A DNA stretch of 28,082 nucleotides, taken from IMG/VR virus record IMGVR_UViG_3300022539_000614, positions 1 through 28,082 of that record. The stretch is one strand, 5' to 3'. This document shows, piece after piece, positions 13,655-19,519 of the stretch. Every line of letters begins with the position of its first letter. Position 1 is the first letter of the stretch. The notes under the pieces were generated by a model. It was not told the origin of the DNA. It saw only the letters and a list, made by a program, of their open reading frames with translations, and ran no database searches. This stretch comes from a virus. A program made the translations under genes and the position numbers.

Positions 13655-13730
13655 TTTTTATTCCATAGCATTATTGCTATAATTATAGTTCTATTATAAC
13701 ATATTTTTTGTACATAAATTAGTTGATTCG
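13655..13730 (-). repeat. Duplicated early-promoter cassette, copy B
   Basis: This is nearly identical to 12177-12246, covering leader, -10 and upstream flank. The two copies diverge just beyond GTTGATTC, where this copy continues into a fragment of the hydrolase gene. Confidence 0.8.
13693..13701 (-). promoter_or_regulatory. Early-type extended -10 promoter of the hydrolase/holin unit
   Basis: The minus strand reads TGTTATAAT then AGAACTATAATTA. It lies 39 bases before the chosen start at 13653. Its presence inside the longer open frame argues against starts further upstream. Confidence 0.75.
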
Positions 13731-13766
13731 GCAATTCTTTTTGGACCTGGTTTAATTCCCACAGTT
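13722..13766 (-). pseudogene. 45-base fragment of the hydrolase gene upstream of its own promoter
   Basis: This matches 13505-13549 of the adjacent hydrolase gene at 41 of 45 bases and on the minus strand encodes TVGIKPGPKRIAEST. The intact gene there reads TLRIKPGPKRIAEST. It ends at the junction with the promoter cassette. It is therefore the leftover of a second copy of this gene, or the scar of the recombination that brought the promoter here. The rest of 13798-14020 shows no gene. Confidence 0.75.
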
Positions 13767-14020
13767 TTCTCCAGTTGTAGTTAATAATAGTTTTCACAAC
13801 TTAATATATGGTTAAAATCTGTGAGACCTTTGCGTAACTCACAACTCAACCTTTTAATTTTTTTGTTGTTTAATGGTCATATTATATATTAAATTACTTT
13901 ATATAACTACATTCAATGTAAATTATTCAACATTTTAATTCATTCATTAAATTTAGATTTGACACTAACGATCCAAAACTTATCAGCAGATAAAATATGT
14001 CAGTTAAATATAAGATTAGT

Positions 14021-14046
14021 TCTAATCCCTCTGCAGAGGGATTAGA
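14021..14046 (-). terminator. Perfect 26-bp palindrome after the capsid gene
   Basis: TCTAATCCCTCTG pairs with CAGAGGGATTAGA without a mismatch, giving a strong hairpin 9 bases past the capsid gene stop on the minus strand. No U-run follows in that direction, so it may terminate, stabilise the abundant capsid mRNA 3' end, or bind a dimeric protein. Being a palindrome, it can act on either strand. Confidence 0.6.
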
Positions 14047-14054
14047 CTAAACAG

Positions 14055-15452
14055 TTATGACAAAACTGTATTATTAAAATTAATACCAAATGAACGAGCA
14101 TATGTTTGTGCACGATCGTTAGAATTTGCATCACTAATACCTGGTATAGTATCTAGAGCATATCTAGTTTTTGCGATTATTGCTGGTTGACCAGAGTCTA
14201 CATTAGTAACTTTTACAAAACTCATAGGTATATATGGGGCAAAGAATCCCATTGCATCACGTCTATCAGCACCCTTATAAAGTACAGTGCAGTAGTCAGA
14301 TATTGCATATTGATCAATTATAACTTTATAACGACTATCAAATATACCAGCTATACCACCTGAAATTGGTGACCTAATTCCTGAAGAAACTTCAGCAACT
14401 TTGAATGTGCCTATTTGTTCTAACATTGTAGCAACCTTTGGAGATACGATTAATATATTACCCTGTCCACGCTTAGTATCTATACCAATTTGTGCGGCTT
14501 CTTTAGAAATTCTAATAGATTGTGCTCTATATTTTTCAATTTCCCAACGACCAGTACCATCAGTTGAATCTGCAGTAAAAGTAACATCACTTAGTTGAGT
14601 AGCATTATCATTAACAAAATCAACAATTTCACGGTCGATTTCAGATTGCATTTCATAAGACATTAGACTCATTATTTCTTCATCTGCAAGTATTCCATGT
14701 TGTGCTTTAAGATCTTGATACATCTCAACAGTGTATTGACCTTTTAATGCTCTTGATTTAGCCTCAACAGATTTTTTACTTATAGTGAATCCAATCTCTT
14801 TCATATCTTTAGCCAATGCTTCAGCAGCTACTGTAGCATATGTACCAGTATAATTCTTTAAGATTCTACCAAATGCTGCTTCATTAGAGTAAGTAGCATC
14901 AACAGTAACAATATCATCACTCTGAGCAGTAAATCCTTCTATTGTTTCGCCTGTAGTTATAGAACCATTCGTACCAATTAAGATTTTTGCTGTTATATCT
15001 GTAATAACTTCAACATAAAGAACCACACCAGTCGCACCACCAGAAGCAGTAACTGAATCACCTTCAATAGGAGCAACTTCAGGAATAGTATTAGCACCAG
15101 GACCATAAGTAACATCAACAATAACAGCATTATCATTAGGATTAGCTAAATTATTACCAGTTCCAGTATATTGATTTGTTAAAGCGTAAACAAAACCAGT
15201 TGGCATTCCCATTGGTTGTATTCCTAGAATTTCGTTTGCGATTAGATTTGGAAATACACGTCTTACAATTGGCATTAATATTGGTGTAAATGTAGCAACA
15301 TCGCCAGTCAAAGTACCCTCTGATAATAGGCGGTCATGTTCTATTTGAGTGTTTTGAAGCATTAAAGACATAGCTGCAGATTGAGATGAAGACAATTTTG
15401 GATACTTAGAACTTTCAATTAAACCTTCAATATTAAAATTTTTATTATTCAT
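14055..15452 (-). CDS. gp23: Major capsid protein (gp23-like)
   Basis: A 465-aa T4-type HK97-fold capsid subunit, somewhat shorter than T4 gp23 (521 aa). Conserved features are PILMPIVRRVFPNLIANEIL at about residues 57-76, followed by GIQPMGMPTGFVYAL, then EIGFTISKKSVEAKSRALKG and a C-terminal half with IGIDTKRGQGNILIVSPKVA and GADRRDAMGFFAPYIPM. The N-terminal 45 or so residues look like the removed prohead segment: L43-S44-E45 before G46 fits the protease consensus (L/I-x-E), as does L11-I12-E13. A late promoter lies 32 bases upstream. The AGGAG ribosome site is separated from the ATG by 15 bases including an 11-A run, which is unusually long. It follows scaffold and protease, as in T4. Confidence 0.97.
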   Translation of the reverse strand: MNNKNFNIEGLIESSKYPKLSSSQSAAMSLMLQNTQIEHDRLLSEGTLTGDVATFTPILMPIVRRVFPNLIANEILGIQPMGMPTGFVYALTNQYTGTGNNLANPNDNAVIVDVTYGPGANTIPEVAPIEGDSVTASGGATGVVLYVEVITDITAKILIGTNGSITTGETIEGFTAQSDDIVTVDATYSNEAAFGRILKNYTGTYATVAAEALAKDMKEIGFTISKKSVEAKSRALKGQYTVEMYQDLKAQHGILADEEIMSLMSYEMQSEIDREIVDFVNDNATQLSDVTFTADSTDGTGRWEIEKYRAQSIRISKEAAQIGIDTKRGQGNILIVSPKVATMLEQIGTFKVAEVSSGIRSPISGGIAGIFDSRYKVIIDQYAISDYCTVLYKGADRRDAMGFFAPYIPMSFVKVTNVDSGQPAIIAKTRYALDTIPGISDANSNDRAQTYARSFGINFNNTVLS

Positions 15453-15483
15453 TTTATTTTTTTTTTTCTCCTTTAAGTTATTT

Positions 15484-15491
15484 TATTTATA
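15484..15491 (-). promoter_or_regulatory. T4-type late promoter of the capsid gene
   Basis: An exact TATAAATA on the minus strand, 31 bases upstream of the capsid ATG, in the short gap after the scaffold gene. A separate promoter makes sense for the most abundant virion protein. Confidence 0.75.
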
Positions 15492-15499
15492 TTTTTAAT

Positions 15500-16306
15500 T
15501 TAGATTAAGTGAGCCCAAACTGGTTTTTCAACTTTTTCATCAATTCTTTGTTTTATTTTTTTGCTAGATTCAACACTACCTTCAACCATATCTTTAATTC
15601 TCTCTAGTTTATTTACAAAAGTCTCATCTTTTGTAAATTCAACCATACTAGCCATTCTTTCGAATTTCTCAGCTTTAACGATTGATAAATCTTCCTTCAT
15701 TTCAGTAATAACACCCATTTTAATAAGTGTATTATTCTCCTCATTAATTGTATCGTTTTGGTCATTAAGTGCAATATTTTTTTCAATTAAACTATCATAT
15801 TTTTCAATAGATTTTTCTAATTGATTTTCTGCTGTACCATCATCCTTAGCTTCAACGATTTTAGCAACTTCTACACCAGTAGCAACTAACATTGAATCAA
15901 ATGCTTCTATAATCATACTTGCTTTTTCGGATTTAAGTGATTGATTAAGTGCATCATCTGCATAATCTGCAAATTCATCAATAATTCTATCTAAATAATT
16001 ATCTACTGATTCAAGCATATCTACTTGTTTTGTATCTGCATATTCTTCTACTTTTTCATCTAGCATGCGGATATATTCCTCTGATTTTTCATCTAACATC
16101 TGAATATATTCCTCTGATTTTTCATCTAGCATCTGGATATGTTCCTCTGATTTTTCATTCAAAAAATCAATTTTTTCTTCAATAATATCATCAGCAATAA
16201 CTGAAGATTTAAGTTCTACTGCTTCATTGATTTGAGCTTCTAATGACTCTTTCAATTCTGGAGTAAAAACTTTTTGATCTAGTGATTCGAAAATTTTTTC
16301 TAACAT
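15500..16306 (-). CDS. gp22: Prohead scaffold/core protein (gp22-like)
   Basis: A 268-aa, very acidic, almost wholly helical protein. It forms the internal core on which the prohead shell assembles and is later degraded by the prohead protease. Position (between protease and capsid genes), size (T4 gp22 is 269 aa) and composition support this more than residue identity. Residues 49-92 are four tandem 11-residue units (type LDEKSEEYIQM), indicating a hendecad coiled coil. The end (KPVWAHLI) is non-acidic and may anchor to the shell, as scaffold C-termini do. It has an AGGAG ribosome site and its own late promoter 22 bases upstream. Confidence 0.85.
   Translation of the reverse strand: MLEKIFESLDQKVFTPELKESLEAQINEAVELKSSVIADDIIEEKIDFLNEKSEEHIQMLDEKSEEYIQMLDEKSEEYIRMLDEKVEEYADTKQVDMLESVDNYLDRIIDEFADYADDALNQSLKSEKASMIIEAFDSMLVATGVEVAKIVEAKDDGTAENQLEKSIEKYDSLIEKNIALNDQNDTINEENNTLIKMGVITEMKEDLSIVKAEKFERMASMVEFTKDETFVNKLERIKDMVEGSVESSKKIKQRIDEKVEKPVWAHLI
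16031..16162 (-). repeat. Four 33-bp tandem repeats in the scaffold gene
   Basis: Units encode LNEKSEEHIQM, LDEKSEEYIQM, LDEKSEEYIRM and LDEKVEEYADT. The middle two are closest, which suggests stepwise duplication. The eleven-residue period keeps a coiled-coil register. Confidence 0.9.
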
Positions 16307-16328
16307 TATTTATCTCCTTTTTATTAAA

Positions 16329-16336
16329 TATTTATA
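16329..16336 (-). promoter_or_regulatory. T4-type late promoter of the scaffold gene
   Basis: An exact TATAAATA on the minus strand, 22 bases upstream of the scaffold ATG and close to the stop of the protease gene. Confidence 0.75.
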
Positions 16337-16364
16337 CAAAAATATATTTTTTTTAAACCCTTAT

Positions 16365-17054
16365 CTATTTTATTATATCTTTTAAAATCTGAGTAAATTT
16401 TTCTTTAAAAGCATTATTAATATCTTCTTTTTCAAAAAGATCACAAATACCACAAATACCATTACATTCAGACAAAGGAACTATATTACTAAATTTATCT
16501 GTTGTAAATAATAAATCTTTAATAATACCCTCATTCAACTTATACGATTCTATGACTCCATTCATAGTGGCATTAAAATCACTTGGATCAGCTACCATAT
16601 CATAAGTAACTAGTTTAAAATTTTCTACAACTCCATTTTTAACAGAACCAACACCTCGACTAGAAACTGAAATCTTAACACCATTTTCAATTAATGATTT
16701 AATTTGATTTGCTTTTGGGTTATCAAGAAGAGTAGCTTCCCCCATTACATAATTTCCTTTTATATTAAGACTTGTAACTTTAGCAACAGCTTCCATAGGA
16801 TTTACATTAGTTCTGGCTGGATGTTCCCACTCCATTAGCGTATTAATAGATCCTGAATCAAAATTATTCTGATATTTTTGAATTTCCCCTTCCCAAAGAC
16901 TTCTTGGGTAAATTCGTCCATTTCTATTACGTTCTCCGATGGTACTAAAGATACCTTTTATTTTATATTTTTTTAATGATTTACCAGTAGTTTCATTGAC
17001 TTCTTCTTCAATTAATATCTCTGTGCTAGCATCATTATCGTATATTAGATTCAT
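16365..17054 (-). CDS. gp21: Prohead core protease (gp21-like)
   Basis: A 229-aa serine protease of the T4 gp21 family (MEROPS U9), which cleaves scaffold, capsid N-terminus and internal proteins during head maturation. Signatures are GIFSTIGERNRNGRIYP at about residues 34-50, the catalytic His in EWEHP (H78), the catalytic Ser in SVSSRGVGSV (around S131-132) and YDMVADPSDF at 151-160. The length is close to T4 gp21 (212 aa). A CNGICGIC cluster in the C-terminal tail is notable and may be removed on autocleavage. The ribosome site is GGAA. It is preceded by a tiny coupled ORF and a probable core protein. The identification is strong. Confidence 0.93.
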   Translation of the reverse strand: MNLIYDNDASTEILIEEEVNETTGKSLKKYKIKGIFSTIGERNRNGRIYPRSLWEGEIQKYQNNFDSGSINTLMEWEHPARTNVNPMEAVAKVTSLNIKGNYVMGEATLLDNPKANQIKSLIENGVKISVSSRGVGSVKNGVVENFKLVTYDMVADPSDFNATMNGVIESYKLNEGIIKDLLFTTDKFSNIVPLSECNGICGICDLFEKEDINNAFKEKFTQILKDIIK

Positions 17055-17167
17055 TATTTATTCCATTTTTCATTAATTTATATGCATTCTATGTATCTTT
17101 GGATTCATCTATAATTTTAATTTATAACTTTATGATACATATTTTTAATTTCTTTTCTAGTAATCAT
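17055..17167 (-). pseudogene. Possible decayed small gene before the protease
   Basis: The minus strand reads MITRKEIKNMYHKVIN then stop from an ATG at 17167. The adjacent frame continues with KIIDESKDT, a TAG, and NAYKLMKNGINNES up to the protease start. Together they look like one small protein broken by a frameshift and a nonsense codon. This may be chance in AT-rich DNA or sequencing error. No family is recognised. Confidence 0.25.
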
Positions 17168-17177
17168 TAGCAAGCAA

Positions 17178-17300
17178 CTATTTAAGAACCATAGATTTAT
17201 CCTTTATTATCTGTACCTCATTATCACCTTTATGTTTCAATATATGCTTTTTAATTATTTCAGCAATATCTTCAGATTGAATAAATACTATTACCTTCAT
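17178..17300 (-). CDS. Small coupled protein, 40 aa
   Basis: The ATG at 17300 overlaps the TGA of the upstream gene (ATGA), a classic coupling arrangement. It opens a 40-aa frame: MKVIVFIQSEDIAEIIKKHI, then LKHKGDNEVQIIKDKSMVLK. A beta strand followed by helix and strand gives it a folded look. No membrane segment is present. T4 has small prohead core genes in this position (67, 68), but I see no clear likeness. The overlap and protein-like composition support it being real. Confidence 0.5.
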   Translation of the reverse strand: MKVIVFIQSEDIAEIIKKHILKHKGDNEVQIIKDKSMVLK

Positions 17301-17920
17301 TCATAATATCTAGGTCTCTTAGTGGCCAACTTAATATCCTTTTTATTATAACCCTTGGAATCCATCCAATCTAAAAGTATATCCTGATCATCTAAATCAT
17401 ATAAATCTACATTCACTATGTCACTATCAGAAGAAACTGCTCTTGCTTTAAGACCCACTCTTCCCAATTGATTAACTATAAGTATAGCATCATAATAAGC
17501 TGGTATTGATATAACTTTAGGTTTTTTAGCTTCATTGAATTTCATTATAGATTTATAAAATTTATCAACATCTTTTTCATTATATTCATAAGCTAATAAT
17601 TCCTGAATTATATCATCTTCATCCATAGATTTTAAATCAAGAAGTTCAGGGTAATTAATTCTTCTAGCATAACCTTGTAGAGCTATTTTACTCAATCCAG
17701 ATATTTTATTATAAGTATCTTTAATAGAATTGTCTTCATTCATACTATCATTTATATCAGCATATGCAATTTTCATACTTTGAATTTTATCAAATTCCGA
17801 TGCATATTTTTTAAAAACATAATGATTAGCTAATTTTTTATGTAATTCTTCTTGAATTGAATCAGAAAATTCAGTAAATTTTTTGTTTATAGCACTACTT
17901 AGAATTGTTTTATCTATCAT
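17297..17920 (-). CDS. Probable prohead core-associated protein
   Basis: A 207-aa mostly helical, charged protein. The N-terminal segment (about residues 8-60: SAINKKFTEFSDSIQEELHK, then VFKKYASEFDKIQSMKIAYA) is of a kind seen in T4-like phages near the prohead protease, where prohead core proteins are encoded. The C-terminal segment from about residue 136 (VISIPAYYDAILIVNQLGRV, then VDLYDLDDQDILLDWMDSKG) looks like a separate small alpha/beta domain. The ribosome site is AGGAG, overlapping the upstream gene's end. An internal head or core role is inferred from position; the exact T4 counterpart is not clear. Confidence 0.5.
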   Translation of the reverse strand: MIDKTILSSAINKKFTEFSDSIQEELHKKLANHYVFKKYASEFDKIQSMKIAYADINDSMNEDNSIKDTYNKISGLSKIALQGYARRINYPELLDLKSMDEDDIIQELLAYEYNEKDVDKFYKSIMKFNEAKKPKVISIPAYYDAILIVNQLGRVGLKARAVSSDSDIVNVDLYDLDDQDILLDWMDSKGYNKKDIKLATKRPRYYE

Positions 17921-17936
17921 TTTTTTACTTCTCCTT

Positions 17937-18146
17937 TTATGTATATTTTCTTATTTTAAAATCGTCCCATTTAAATATATTAACATTATTAAGTTCTTTA
18001 TGACTATACTTCAAAAAATACAATATCCATTCATTAAGAGTGGCCAACTTACCAGATAATAAATTTCCATTTTTATATAAAAAATTTGCTAAATATTCTG
18101 CTTTTTTTTCTTTTAGATAAAAACTTTCTTTTGAATCTAGCTTCAT
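17937..18146 (-). CDS. Hypothetical late protein, 69 aa
   Basis: A 69-aa basic, aromatic-rich soluble protein (LKEKKAEYLANFLYKNGNLL, then NEWILYFLKYSHKELN). Its stop overlaps the ribosome site of the next gene, so the two are co-translated. A TATAAATA octamer lies 46 bases upstream of its ATG, making it the first gene of a head-protein unit. No family is recognised; a small head or core component is possible from context. Confidence 0.55.
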   Translation of the reverse strand: MKLDSKESFYLKEKKAEYLANFLYKNGNLLSGKLATLNEWILYFLKYSHKELNNVNIFKWDDFKIRKYT

Positions 18147-18191
18147 TTAAAAAATTCTTGAAACTCATTTTTTTATTTTTATTAGTTATTT

Positions 18192-18199
18192 TATTTATA
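18192..18199 (-). promoter_or_regulatory. T4-type late promoter of the core/protease unit
   Basis: An exact TATAAATA on the minus strand, 45 bases before the ATG at 18146 and just before the end of the upstream basic-protein gene. Confidence 0.6.
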
Positions 18200-18203
18200 C
18201 AAT

Positions 18204-18767
18204 TTATTTTTTTCTAGAATTCCTTCGCTTCCCTGCATTCTTAGCCATCTGAAATAATTGAGCAGCTGAATACCTACCCTTTGTAAATGTTTCGGTTTTT
18301 AAACGAGCAACTTCCATAAGTCTCTCAGGAGGAATAATAACACCAGTAATGCTCATTCTTTTATTTATATATAATCTTATACATGGTGCGTAACCAAGTG
18401 ATTTTAGCATCGGTTTTAATTGTTTATAACTAAATTGAAGTGGTCTATCGTTTTTAATATTATTCTTATTCATTAGAATAATATCTTTAATTAGTCTTAA
18501 CCTCATAGATAATGGAATCCAATGGAAATTCAAGCCTAACAAATGTGTTCCGTTATTATACCTTAAAATTAAAATAAGTGGAGTCCTATCATAAGTCTGT
18601 GACTTATCTTTTGCATTATAATATGTGAATATGAGATTACCTGGTACTTTATCAGCTGTGCGCATTTTTTTCTTTTCTTTTAGCAATGCCCTTACTTTTT
18701 TATGCGATTCTGCTGGAGTAAGTTCTTTTATTTTCTTAGAAAATGCATATTTCTTTCTTCTAGGCAT
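18204..18767 (-). CDS. Conserved basic T4-like phage protein, probably virion- or DNA-associated
   Basis: A 187-aa strongly basic protein with Lys/Arg-rich ends (MPRRKKYAFSKKIK at the start, KNAGKRRNSRKK at the end). The central domain, about residues 42-120, starts GNLIFTYYNAKDKSQTYDRT and continues PLILILRYNNGTHLLGLNFH and WIPLSMRLRLIKDIILMN. I recall a similar layout in proteins of marine and other T4-like phages, where they are labelled structural or unknown. The basic tails suggest DNA contact, for example at the packaged genome end or inside the head, but that is inference. It lies downstream of the tail tube gene on the same strand. There is no strong ribosome site. Confidence 0.55.
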   Translation of the reverse strand: MPRRKKYAFSKKIKELTPAESHKKVRALLKEKKKMRTADKVPGNLIFTYYNAKDKSQTYDRTPLILILRYNNGTHLLGLNFHWIPLSMRLRLIKDIILMNKNNIKNDRPLQFSYKQLKPMLKSLGYAPCIRLYINKRMSITGVIIPPERLMEVARLKTETFTKGRYSAAQLFQMAKNAGKRRNSRKK

Positions 18768-18773
18768 TATCTT

Positions 18774-18885
18774 TTAGTCGCTCTGGATAATTGTACCAGT
18801 AAATTCATTGTATTTTTCTGCGCTGCACTTTTATACCAACTTCTTTTGAAATTTGCTTATACTTATTCTTAAATGTATTGAGAAC
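18774..18885 (-). pseudogene. Frameshifted remnant of a small gene
   Basis: In the gap between the tail tube gene and the basic protein, one minus-strand frame reads VLNTFKNKYKQISKEVGIKV (then stops). The adjacent frame takes over at the same place with KCSAEKYNEFTGTIIQSD and a stop. Joined by a small shift they would give the end of one protein. No start codon is apparent. This looks like a decayed gene end, though not a recognised one. Confidence 0.4.
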
Positions 18886-18910
18886 CTAGTAAATGTAATG
18901 GTATTTTAAT

Positions 18911-19465
18911 TTATTCTGCTACATCATTTAATGTAGGAGCATTTGTCTCACCAACTACCCAATCCGTAAAACTTAATGTGCAATCAAATTCTTGTAGCGT
19001 ATCTACTTGATCATCTGAAATAGATATTTCCCCAATTTCCTGTACAAACACATTATGAAATGTATACTTTATTGTACTATTCCCAGCAGAATCTAATTGT
19101 TCAACTGACATTTCTCCCATTAAAGCAGTTGGATTTCCACTATGTTGATTATTCTGAAAGTGATCTGTCGCTTTCATCCAAGATATTAGATCTTTTCTTA
19201 AACTATGATCTTCTGTATTGTAGAAAGATAATGTCCATGCATTTGTATAAGTTGTATCTCCTGGAATAATTAATTTTCTACCCTGGTTAAATACTTCAAT
19301 TTGTCCAATAGTAACAGAAGGAAAATTACTAGCTTTACACAAAGCATCTGCATTTTGTAGATTTGATGATATTGGAACTGCTGCTGGTATAGAGAAATTT
19401 ACTCGATATTTATTTGCTCTGGCACCTACACCAAGAGCATTCTTTAATTCTGCTATTTTATTCAT
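18911..19465 (-). CDS. gp19: Tail tube protein (gp19-like)
   Basis: A 184-aa main tail tube subunit, which stacks in hexameric rings inside the sheath. The pattern GVGARANKYRVNFSIPAAVP (near 12-31), CKASNFPSVTIGQIEVFNQG, then RKLIIPGDTTYTNAWTLSFY and DHSLRKDLISWM, and late YTFHNVFVQEIG is typical of T4-type tube proteins (T4 gp19 is 163 aa). The leader has no Shine-Dalgarno: an uninterrupted 12-A run lies right before the ATG, with the late promoter 21 bases upstream. Two longer tube-fold paralogs lie directly upstream. The sheath gene is elsewhere on the opposite strand. The identification is strong. Confidence 0.92.
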   Translation of the reverse strand: MNKIAELKNALGVGARANKYRVNFSIPAAVPISSNLQNADALCKASNFPSVTIGQIEVFNQGRKLIIPGDTTYTNAWTLSFYNTEDHSLRKDLISWMKATDHFQNNQHSGNPTALMGEMSVEQLDSAGNSTIKYTFHNVFVQEIGEISISDDQVDTLQEFDCTLSFTDWVVGETNAPTLNDVAE

Positions 19466-19486
19466 TTTTTTTTTTTATAATTTATT

Positions 19487-19494
19487 TATTTATA
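19487..19494 (-). promoter_or_regulatory. T4-type late promoter of the tail tube gene
   Basis: An exact TATAAATA on the minus strand, 21 bases upstream of the tube ATG. The predicted leader is very short and consists mostly of A residues. Confidence 0.75.
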
Positions 19495-19519
19495 CTAACC
19501 AAAGAGTGATTCTACACCA

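Noticed and set aside
13654-13797. N-terminal extension of the hydrolase frame up to 13797
   Set aside because: The extension translates the promoter cassette and the duplicated gene fragment in the wrong frame; the promoter at 13693 lies inside it, so transcripts would not include its start.
13820-13843. TGTGAG...CTCACA inverted repeat in the gap after the hydrolase region
   Set aside because: Six-base stem with 12-base loop and no associated signal; too weak to annotate.
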